DNA of 5,527 nt. It comes from Pedobacter sp. (lineage in GTDB: Bacteria; Bacteroidota; Bacteroidia; Sphingobacteriales; Sphingobacteriaceae). Each line of letters starts with the position of its first letter. Position 1 is the first letter of the stretch. The position numbers and the translations under genes were made by a program. Under the pieces are notes generated by a model. The model saw nothing but the letters and a program-made list of their open reading frames with translations. It did no database searches and was not told where the DNA came from. This document shows, in pieces, positions 1-5,484 of the stretch. Location of the stretch: assembly GCA_030149995.1 (NCBI GenBank), contig JASLGV010000334.1:1-5527 (forward strand), in the 5' to 3' direction.

Positions 1-1
1 C

Positions 2-1516
2 TACAACGCCAATACGGAAAGTAAGTTTTTAAACAACACCTTGCTGATCGATTATGCGCCAACCAGAACTAATTCGTCGTTTAACCTCAATGGCACCAAT
101 GCAAATCAGCTGTTGAAACAGGAAAACCTCAGTTTTTCAAATGAGCTGAACTTCAGAAAAAAATTATCAAACGGAAACATGATCAACCTGTATAATTTTG
201 TACAGAGAAGCACACAGCCCGAAAATCTGAATATTTTACCTGGTTTGAATGCAGATATTTTAAATGGCGGAATGGCTTATAGCGCATTAAATCAGATAAT
301 AGATCTTCCCTCCTGGTATACAAACAACTATGCATCAACTGCATTTGTAAAAAATAAATTTACACATACTTACCGGCTGGGATATAGTTTTCAGCATCAA
401 TTGCTTGAATCAGATCTCTACAAGCAGCAAAATAACGGAACCATTGAGCTGGCAAACAAGGAAGCTACCAATGCGCTAAACTGGGACAAGCATAAAGCGT
501 ATGTAGATGCCACCTTCGAATATAACGACAATAACTTTAAGGCATCGGTAACAAGTCCCATTAGCTATAATTCAATTAACTATTACGACCATTCTTTCGG
601 GCTGAATAAAAAAAAGGAAGGCTTTTTCTTTAACCCGGCAGTTAATCTGAAATATCAAACTTCGGCCGAAAATTATGTAAGCGGAAATTATGGTTTTAAC
701 AATACGCTGGGCAACATCAGCGATGTATACCGGGGAACCATACTTAAAAATTACCGGTCGCTGTTTTCAAACAACGCGCCGATATCAGAAAGTAAAACAC
801 ATGATGCTGGTCTTGCTTTTAACTACCGGAAAGCCATTACGATGTTTTTCTTTAACGTACAGTTGGGTTATCAATATACCACGTTTAATACCATATCTGC
901 CTATACCTTAAACAATAACATACAGCAAAGAGAAGTGCTGGCTTTACCAAACAACAGCAAGAACTATTCTTTTGGGCTGAATACTTCGAAATACCTTTTT
1001 GCATTAACCACTACTGTCAATGCATCTTTCAGCTATTCAAATACCCAGATTCAAAGCCTTCAGAACAACCAACTGATTCCTTTTGAGTACGAAAGTTTTA
1101 CCTATAAAGCCGGATTTGATGCCAAGCTAAGCAAATTCTTAAACTGGTCGTACAATGGAAATTACATCGTAAATTCCAATCACAGTAAAATAGATGGCAG
1201 CCTGAAAACCAGTTTCAGCCAACTCCGTCAAAAAAGTACGGTTTCGTTAATGGTTTGGCAGAGTATTTTTCTTAATTTATCAGCTGAACACCTGCTTACA
1301 GTTCAGCCGCAGCAACCCAACCTGAAGTTTTTGTTTACAGATGCAAATGTTAAATACCGTTTTCCAAAAATCAAAACAGATCTTGAATTTGGATTAACCA
1401 ACATCGGTAACATTAAAAGCTACGAAGCTGTTTACTTGTCTTCAAACTCCTTTACCAGGGGCAGCTATAAAATTCAGGGCCGGATGGCCATGTTAAAAAC
1501 AGCCTTTAATTTTTAG
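2..1516 (+). CDS. Outer-membrane beta-barrel protein, C-terminal part (TonB-dependent-receptor-like), 5' truncated
   Basis: The reading frame is open from the first complete codon, so the N-terminus lies outside the window; 504 residues are visible. The protein is rich in Asn, Ser, Tyr and Phe. It alternates short polar turns with amphipathic strands, such as ELNFRKKL, NYGFNNTLG, FGLNTSKYLF and AGFDAKLSKFLNWSYNGNY, which is typical of the barrel of large Bacteroidota outer-membrane proteins. The last strand ends KTAFNF, with the terminal Phe expected for recognition by the BAM assembly machinery. Bacteroidota proteins with such barrels usually carry an N-terminal carboxypeptidase-like regulatory domain and a TonB plug, and reach about 800-950 residues. 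None of those parts is visible here, so a transport role and any substrate are inference. The 3' end overlaps the convergent M56 peptidase gene by 11 bp, and a probable terminator lies inside that gene. It could instead be a non-TonB barrel of the same general class. Confidence 0.8.
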   Translation, partial: YNANTESKFLNNTLLIDYAPTRTNSSFNLNGTNANQLLKQENLSFSNELNFRKKLSNGNMINLYNFVQRSTQPENLNILPGLNADILNGGMAYSALNQIIDLPSWYTNNYASTAFVKNKFTHTYRLGYSFQHQLLESDLYKQQNNGTIELANKEATNALNWDKHKAYVDATFEYNDNNFKASVTSPISYNSINYYDHSFGLNKKKEGFFFNPAVNLKYQTSAENYVSGNYGFNNTLGNISDVYRGTILKNYRSLFSNNAPISESKTHDAGLAFNYRKAITMFFFNVQLGYQYTTFNTISAYTLNNNIQQREVLALPNNSKNYSFGLNTSKYLFALTTTVNASFSYSNTQIQSLQNNQLIPFEYESFTYKAGFDAKLSKFLNWSYNGNYIVNSNHSKIDGSLKTSFSQLRQKSTVSLMVWQSIFLNLSAEHLLTVQPQQPNLKFLFTDANVKYRFPKIKTDLEFGLTNIGNIKSYEAVYLSSNSFTRGSYKIQGRMAMLKTAFNF

Positions 1517-2921
1517 GAGGTGCAACCGTTTCAATGTTCATAACCTTACGGGTTCCATAGCCCGTAACGGTTATGCTTTTAATCTGACCGGGGCCAACAA
1601 TCTCTTCAGGTCTGCTGGTTTTTGAAACGGGTTTTCCAATAAGGTTGTAAGCAGAATCCACGAGAAGAGGCATTCCCTCTCTACGCTTTACAATAATAAC
1701 GGGCGCAGAAGGTGTATTTTTTTGTTCGACCAGCACACCTTTTACCATTTCTTCCACTGTTTTCAATACGGAATCCCGGTGGGCCATACTTTCAGGGCTC
1801 GTTTTAAATGCGCCTACATATTTAATGGTAACGGTTTTAGGTGATTTTTGTTCAACTGTATCGGCCGTCGGGGCAAAAAAAGTTATCACCTTAACAGAAT
1901 CTGGTTCAGGTACTGTATTTTGTGGTACCTGTAACACATGTAAACGGGTTTTCAGTGCTGTTTTTGCCGGCACATTGTTAACCAATTTAAGCGCTTCTGG
2001 CTTATAAGCAACCGGTTTAATGCCGGTAATATTAAGCACCTCTCTTTTCACCACTGCCTTGTCTAAGGTAAAAGCCAGGGTAAGCATCAGCAAACAAGGA
2101 ACAGAGATTGCATAAAAAACCAGTTTGAACTTAGAGGAACGTTTTCGGTTCATCATAATGATTCGTTTCTTCAGATCGTTCAAATTAAAATGATTAACCA
2201 AGGCTATAGAAGCTTCTGCTTTACTCGCACCCAGCAGACTGTATTGGTAAACTTTGCGGTCAATCCCCTTATTCAGGATCTTTTGATCCGTAATAAATTC
2301 CAGGTTTTCTTTCACAGCTCTTTTCATCAGCCAAACCCCGGGATTGAACCAATAAAAAACCAGGCTTATTTCGGCCAGCAGAATATCTACGGTATGCCAT
2401 TGCTTTACATGAATGTGTTCATGTTCCAATATATTATTCAGCTCCTGCTCGCTGTGTATTTCAGGATTGATGTAAATATTCTGCCAAAAGGTAAAAGGAC
2501 TGATGTTATCGTTTAAGATCCGGACGCGAAAGTTATGAACCTCACCAGAAGAAGACTTTTTGTGTACGCGGTAAAGAGAGATGAGCTGAATAATCAAACG
2601 CAAAGCCATCAGGCACAAGCCAGCATAAAATACCATCCCGGCAATGCTCCATAAACTGGCAATACGTGCTTCCATTAACAAATTGATGTTCTCTTTAACC
2701 TGCGGTACCCAAACACGTAGTTTAGATTCGGGGGCCGTATGCTGCGTTAGAAAAGCCGTAAGGTTTATAAAAGGATATACCGTAGCAAATACCATCCCCA
2801 GCAGGAGAAAAAACCGGTTAAGCTTATAAAAAGTTAATTTTCTGAGGAGCAGGTAATAGGTGAGTGCAAAAAGCAGCAATACCAGATTAATTTTGAAAAG
2901 AAACAGGAAGAGCTGAGGCAT
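1506..2921 (-). CDS. M56-family (BlaR1-type) membrane metallopeptidase with plug-like periplasmic tail
   Basis: This 471-residue polytopic protein is the likely sensor-protease partner of the upstream BlaI-type repressor. Hydrophobic segments lie at about residues 5-26, 35-55, 88-117, 179-198 and 265-287. The zinc motif HExxH is H167-E168-H169-I170-H171, and downstream E208 and D212 (LEFITDQ) fit the family's conserved E...D region. In characterised BlaR1 the protease domain is cytoplasmic and becomes active when the external domain binds ligand, which leads to repressor loss. Here the roughly 185-residue tail after the last membrane segment has no class D beta-lactamase-like sensor and no recognisable SxxK active site. 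It is Pro/Val/Lys-rich and ends in a segment (about 417-459) resembling TonB-plug motifs: MPLLVDSAYNLIG, then IKSITVTGYGTRK. The ATG lies 6 bp after the repressor stop codon, so the two genes are probably co-transcribed and translationally coupled. The 3' end overlaps the convergent barrel gene. Family assignment is firm; the signal is unknown. Confidence 0.9.
   Translation of the reverse strand: MPQLFLFLFKINLVLLLFALTYYLLLRKLTFYKLNRFFLLLGMVFATVYPFINLTAFLTQHTAPESKLRVWVPQVKENINLLMEARIASLWSIAGMVFYAGLCLMALRLIIQLISLYRVHKKSSSGEVHNFRVRILNDNISPFTFWQNIYINPEIHSEQELNNILEHEHIHVKQWHTVDILLAEISLVFYWFNPGVWLMKRAVKENLEFITDQKILNKGIDRKVYQYSLLGASKAEASIALVNHFNLNDLKKRIIMMNRKRSSKFKLVFYAISVPCLLMLTLAFTLDKAVVKREVLNITGIKPVAYKPEALKLVNNVPAKTALKTRLHVLQVPQNTVPEPDSVKVITFFAPTADTVEQKSPKTVTIKYVGAFKTSPESMAHRDSVLKTVEEMVKGVLVEQKNTPSAPVIIVKRREGMPLLVDSAYNLIGKPVSKTSRPEEIVGPGQIKSITVTGYGTRKVMNIETVAPPKN
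1539..1580 (+). terminator. Probable intrinsic terminator of the barrel gene, inside the opposing peptidase CDS
   Basis: The left arm CATAACCTTACGGG (1539-1552) pairs with CCCGTAACGGTTATG (1561-1575) through 14 base pairs with one bulged C at 1568 and an 8-nt loop (1553-1560). TTTT follows at 1577-1580 on the + strand. It begins 22 bases after the stop codon of the barrel gene. On the - strand no T run follows the hairpin, so it should act only on + strand transcription. The stem also encodes residues of the C-terminal ITVTGYGTRKVM segment of the opposing peptidase. The T run is short, so efficiency is uncertain. Confidence 0.6.
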
Positions 2922-2927
2922 AACAGG

Positions 2928-3290
2928 TTATTTTTCAGGGTTCTCGATCAGGTTGATAATCTCTTTAAGTTCTTCGGCGCTGATTTTTTTATCCTTAGCA
3001 AAAAAAGCAACCAGCTCTTTATAAGAACTTTGAAAATAATTATTTACAAAGCCGCTCATAAATCGTTTTTTATAATCTACTTCTTTTACTTTTGCCTTAT
3101 ATCGATTTGCATTAGCAAACTTTTCACTGATCAGATAACCTTTACGTTCAAGGTTCTTTATGGTAGATGCCAAAGTAGTATAAGGTGGTTTGGGCTCCGG
3201 TAAAACATCCATAAAATCCTTTATAAATCCTTTATCTATCTGCCAAACAGCCAACATAGCCTCTTCTTCCTGCAAAGTTAATTTCTCCAT
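2928..3290 (-). CDS. BlaI/MecI/CopY-family transcriptional repressor
   Basis: This 120-residue protein matches the BlaI family in length and layout. The N-terminal winged helix begins directly with LTLQEEEAMLAVWQ. It continues through PPYTTLASTIKNLERKGYL (about 35-53), the recognition-helix region, and the wing ISEKFANANRYKAKV (about 54-68). The C-terminal helices (about 72-118) would mediate dimerisation. LVAFFAKDKKIS (93-104) lines up, from memory, with the staphylococcal BlaI region LVLNFAK that contains the proteolytic cleavage site, but the Asn before the scissile bond is Phe here. Such dimers bind dyad operators and are inactivated through the partner M56 peptidase, encoded 6 bp downstream. 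The ATG at 3290 is chosen because the family's LT-x-x-E start follows at once. An 8-5-8 perfect inverted repeat lies two bases upstream and suggests autorepression. The ligand and the wider regulon are unknown. Confidence 0.93.
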   Translation of the reverse strand: MEKLTLQEEEAMLAVWQIDKGFIKDFMDVLPEPKPPYTTLASTIKNLERKGYLISEKFANANRYKAKVKEVDYKKRFMSGFVNNYFQSSYKELVAFFAKDKKISAEELKEIINLIENPEK

Positions 3291-3292
3291 AC

Positions 3293-3313
3293 ATTTACGA
3301 ATATATCGTAAAT
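3293..3313 (-). promoter_or_regulatory. Candidate BlaI-type operator: perfect 8-5-8 inverted repeat
   Basis: ATTTACGA, then ATATA, then TCGTAAAT: both 8-bp arms match perfectly. The inner TACGA/TCGTA halves have the TAC...GTA form of known BlaI/MecI operators. The repeat ends two bases before the repressor ATG. On the - strand TATATTTA (3309-3316) resembles the Bacteroidota -7 element TAnnTTTG and overlaps the distal arm, so a bound repressor would cover the promoter. I could not place a convincing -33 TTTG at 19-21 bp: the nearest TTG (3331-3333) is only 14 bp away and a TTTG at 3347-3350 is 30 bp away. The operator call is therefore stronger than the promoter call. Confidence 0.7.
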
Positions 3314-3334
3314 ATACGGAATTATCTTAACAAG

Positions 3335-3384
3335 AAAAGACTTTATCAAAACACAGTTTCAACTGCATTTTAATAAAGTCTTTT
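3335..3384 (-). terminator. 50-bp near-perfect palindrome, probable terminator after the 166-aa gene
   Basis: The outer arms AAAAGACTTTAT (3335-3346) and ATAAAGTCTTTT (3373-3384) are perfect 12-bp inverted repeats. They are extended in exact register by AAAA/TTTT (3348-3351 and 3368-3371) and CAGTT/AACTG (3354-3358 and 3361-3365) around a 2-base loop, TC. Only three pairs in the whole structure fail to match. On the - strand the hairpin ends in TTTTC, 26 bases after the stop codon of the upstream gene, as expected of an intrinsic terminator separating it from the repressor promoter. Its symmetry means it could also stop transcription on the + strand, although no + strand gene reads toward it. 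A small hairpin repeat element is the alternative. Confidence 0.6.
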
Positions 3385-3410
3385 AAATTTTTAAACCTGT
3401 TGATTAACGC

Positions 3411-3911
3411 TTACTTGCCGCTGCGTTTCTCTGCCTGCCCCAGCGTTTCTTCTACCAGCTTTCGCATTTGCATGGCAGCATCCAGTAATTTCGGATTGCC
3501 ATTAAAGTTGCCGTATACAACTACGTGTTTGCTCTTTTCCTTATAGTTAAATTGCAGGTCGTACCTGGGTACATCAGCAGATTTCGCCGTTTTTGTACCA
3601 ATTGTATCCGGAAAATTCCACAAACCCAGTTCATTGGCCTTGTTGTGCAGGTAAATAATATCGTCTTTCTTTAAAAAAACCGTTTTACGGATGGTAGAAT
3701 CGCTGTTATCCAAATACTGATAAGCACCTGTTGCAGAATCGTAGTGATTTTCAAGCGTATCTTTTACCCCCCACTGATACTGAAGCGATACAAAATCTTT
3801 TGAACGGAAAGGTGCATTTTTAATAATTGGCGTATAGTAAATAATGCAATATATTAAAAAGGGAACGACGATTGTAAGCGCTAAAAATATTTTTTTTCCT
3901 TTGGTTGACAC
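3411..3911 (-). CDS. Membrane-anchored protein of unknown function (GTG start)
   Basis: I do not recognise a named family for this 166-residue protein. A short basic N-terminus (MSTKGKK) is followed by one strong hydrophobic segment (about residues 8-26), consistent with a signal anchor; the rest would be periplasmic. The soluble part reads as an alpha/beta domain. FVSLQYQWG and YDSATGAYQYLD precede FLKKDDIIYLHNKANELGLWNFPD (79-102), then YDLQFNYKEKSKHVVVYG (117-134) and a C-terminal helix, KLLDAAMQMRKLVEETL. This strand/helix/"FPD"/strand pattern is common in small uncharacterised Bacteroidota envelope proteins. The start is GTG at 3909-3911; no in-frame ATG lies near it, and the next Met is at residue 147. 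It begins 50 bases after the symporter stop codon on the same strand with no promoter that I can see between them, so co-transcription is likely, but a shared function is not established. The Cys at residue 22 does not sit in a good lipobox. Confidence 0.75.
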   Translation of the reverse strand: MSTKGKKIFLALTIVVPFLIYCIIYYTPIIKNAPFRSKDFVSLQYQWGVKDTLENHYDSATGAYQYLDNSDSTIRKTVFLKKDDIIYLHNKANELGLWNFPDTIGTKTAKSADVPRYDLQFNYKEKSKHVVVYGNFNGNPKLLDAAMQMRKLVEETLGQAEKRSGK

Positions 3912-3961
3912 GATACTTGAATATGAATGAATAAATAATTATTTTTTATAAATAAAGCCGT

Positions 3962-5335
3962 TTAGTCTTTAAGCTCCCCCTCCCACTTGCTGACAACGGC
4001 AGTGGCAATGCTGTTGCCCACTACGTTGGTTGCAGAACGGCCCATATCCAGTAAGGGATCAATTCCGATCAACAAAGCCAATCCTGCTTCTGGTATGTTA
4101 AAACTGGCAATGGTACCGGCAATTACCACAAGTGAAGCCCGTGGTACTCCGGCAATACCTTTACTGGTAAGCATTAAGATTAAGAGCATGGAAATCTGTT
4201 GTTCGAAACTTAAATGAATGCCATATGCCTGCGCAATAAACAAGGAGGCAAAGGTCATATACATCATAGAGCCATCCAGGTTGAATGAATAACCCAGGGG
4301 TAATACGAAACTTACGATTTTATCCTTACAGCCAAAACGTTCCAGCAACAACATGGTTTTCGGGTAAGCCGCTTCACTACTGGCGGTACTGAAGGCGAGT
4401 AATGCAGGCTCCTTCATATCGTTTACGAGTCCGAAAATACGTTTCTTTAAAACCAAAAATCCTAAGAATATTAAAATGGCCCAAAGAACGGCCAATCCAA
4501 AATAGAACTCACCGATAAAAATGGCATACGTATTTAACACATTCAGTCCCTGCTTGGCTATAATGGCTGTCATGGCACCAAAAACAGCTAAAGGTGCAAA
4601 GTTCATTACATAACCAGTCATTTTTAAAATAACATGCGCTATTGCATCAAAAGCTTTGATTACAATGGCACCCGATGGACCAATGGCCGCTGTAGCCACA
4701 CCGAAAAACAAAGAGAAAACAACAATTTGCAATATTTCGTTGGTTGCCATAGATTCGGCAATACTTTTAGGAAACACATGTGCAATAAAATCTTTAACAC
4801 TTACTGCGGCCTTCTGAATACCGGTATTAACCAGGTGATCCGGCAACGGTAATTTCATGTGCCGTCCGGGTTCGAAATAATTTACAAGAATCATTCCCAG
4901 TACGAGCGACATCAAAGACATGGCAATAAACCACGATAGGGTTTTAACGCCAATCCGGCCTACCGCTTTAATATCACCTACTTTGGCTACGCCTACCACC
5001 AATGTGGTAAACACCAGCGGTGCTACAATCATCTTAATCAGCCTAAGAAAAATATCGCTTAGAAGAGTAAAATACTCCAGTTTCTTTTCGCGTATTTCTT
5101 CATTTTCTTTCTTAATCTTTGCTACAGCCTTTTTCTCAGCCTTCAATTGTATGTATTGCTGTGTGGTACTGTCGCTTAATTTAATTAAGTTTACCTCAAT
5201 GCTCTTCACCTTGGCATCTGCATTCAGAATTTTCTGATTGTAGACATCAATTGAATTCACATTTAGCAGATACCCCAATCCAATACCAGCAATTAAAGCA
5301 ATGAAAATAAATAATGTGAGTTTGTTTTTCTTCAT
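3962..5335 (-). CDS. Dicarboxylate/amino acid:cation symporter (DAACS, DctA/GltP type) with coiled-coil insert
   Basis: An inner-membrane secondary transporter of 457 residues; numbering is from the ATG at 5333-5335. A TTG immediately before it in frame is possible but less likely. TM1 is at about 7-25. Family landmarks follow in order: IFLRLIKMIVAPLVF (95-109), the hairpin-1 motif FSTASSEAAYP (315-325), NLDGSM in TM7 (352-357), hairpin-2 KGIAGVPR (392-399), and TM8 DMGRSATNVVGN with D430, R433, N437 and N441. R433 fits recognition of an acidic side chain. SSEA, GYSFNLDG and the NxxGN ending are closer to E. coli DctA than to archaeal GltPh, favouring C4-dicarboxylates, although glutamate or aspartate cannot be excluded. 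Residues about 30-89 form a charged, helical, coiled-coil-like insertion between TM1 and TM2 that is absent from standard members; the protein is longer than the usual ~420-430 residues because of it. A Bacteroidota-type promoter lies just upstream. Confidence 0.92.
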   Translation of the reverse strand: MKKNKLTLFIFIALIAGIGLGYLLNVNSIDVYNQKILNADAKVKSIEVNLIKLSDSTTQQYIQLKAEKKAVAKIKKENEEIREKKLEYFTLLSDIFLRLIKMIVAPLVFTTLVVGVAKVGDIKAVGRIGVKTLSWFIAMSLMSLVLGMILVNYFEPGRHMKLPLPDHLVNTGIQKAAVSVKDFIAHVFPKSIAESMATNEILQIVVFSLFFGVATAAIGPSGAIVIKAFDAIAHVILKMTGYVMNFAPLAVFGAMTAIIAKQGLNVLNTYAIFIGEFYFGLAVLWAILIFLGFLVLKKRIFGLVNDMKEPALLAFSTASSEAAYPKTMLLLERFGCKDKIVSFVLPLGYSFNLDGSMMYMTFASLFIAQAYGIHLSFEQQISMLLILMLTSKGIAGVPRASLVVIAGTIASFNIPEAGLALLIGIDPLLDMGRSATNVVGNSIATAVVSKWEGELKD

Positions 5336-5368
5336 CAATATAAATAATTTGGAGGCTAATTAATTTGG

Positions 5369-5399
5369 TAAAACTACGATATTTAGTGCTTGTAACAAA
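5369..5399 (-). promoter_or_regulatory. Bacteroidota-type promoter of the symporter gene
   Basis: Read on the - strand, TTTG (5396-5399) is followed after exactly 19 bases by TAGTTTTA (5369-5376). This is one mismatch from the -7 consensus TAnnTTTG of the primary Bacteroidota sigma factor, with an ideal -33/-7 spacing. The -7 box ends 33 bases before the ATG at 5335, leaving a short AT-rich leader with no Shine-Dalgarno sequence, as is usual in this phylum. Confidence 0.55.
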
Positions 5400-5443
5400 T
5401 TTTGATTTTACGGCAACGAAAAAATAGCCTAATATTGTAACAA
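5390..5443. repeat. Two copies of the dyad TTGTAACAA in the divergent intergenic region
   Basis: TTGTAACAA occurs at 5390-5398 and again at 5435-5443, 45 bp start to start. Each copy is itself a 4-1-4 inverted repeat (TTGT, A, ACAA). The first overlaps the -33 element of the symporter promoter; the second lies about 40 bases upstream of the rightward gene. The identical dyads could be regulator half-sites or operators, but a 9-bp AT-rich repeat could also arise by chance. Confidence 0.35.
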
Positions 5444-5484
5444 CGTAACGCTTTTTTTATCTAAATACCATTACAATCCCTTAA

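Noticed and set aside
690..911. 73-codon alternative frame within the barrel gene
   Set aside because: It is in the same orientation but a different frame from a clear long coding region, with no RBS or domain.
1825..2007. Open frame on the + strand inside the peptidase gene
   Set aside because: It lies wholly opposite a well-supported M56 gene, its product is low-complexity with no recognisable domain, and no promoter or leader was seen.
1506..2060. Beta-lactam sensor domain in the peptidase tail
   Set aside because: The tail is only about 185 residues, with no SxxK, SxN or KTG set, so a BlaR1-type antibiotic sensor is not supported.
2190..2516. 108-codon + strand frame opposite the M56 protease core
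   Set aside because: It mirrors the conserved HExxH region, where the - strand constraint is strong. The translation looks like antisense and has no family features.
3844..3848. Cys22 of the 166-aa protein as a lipoprotein acylation site
   Set aside because: The preceding residues are L-I-Y, with Tyr at -1 and the hydrophobic stretch continuing past the Cys, which does not fit a lipobox.
3933..3944. Perfect palindrome AAATAATTATTT between the symporter and the 166-aa gene
   Set aside because: It is A/T only and short in an AT-rich gap, so chance is a sufficient explanation. It has no GC stem to act as a terminator.
4920..5237. 105-codon + strand frame opposite the symporter N-terminus
   Set aside because: The Ser/Phe-rich translation is the antisense of the Lys/Glu-rich coiled coil, with no independent evidence for a gene.
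5401..5437. Possible + strand promoter TTTG (5401-5404) with TAATATTG (5430-5437) for the rightward gene
   Set aside because: The spacer is 25 bases, longer than the usual 19-21, so it is not listed as a promoter.
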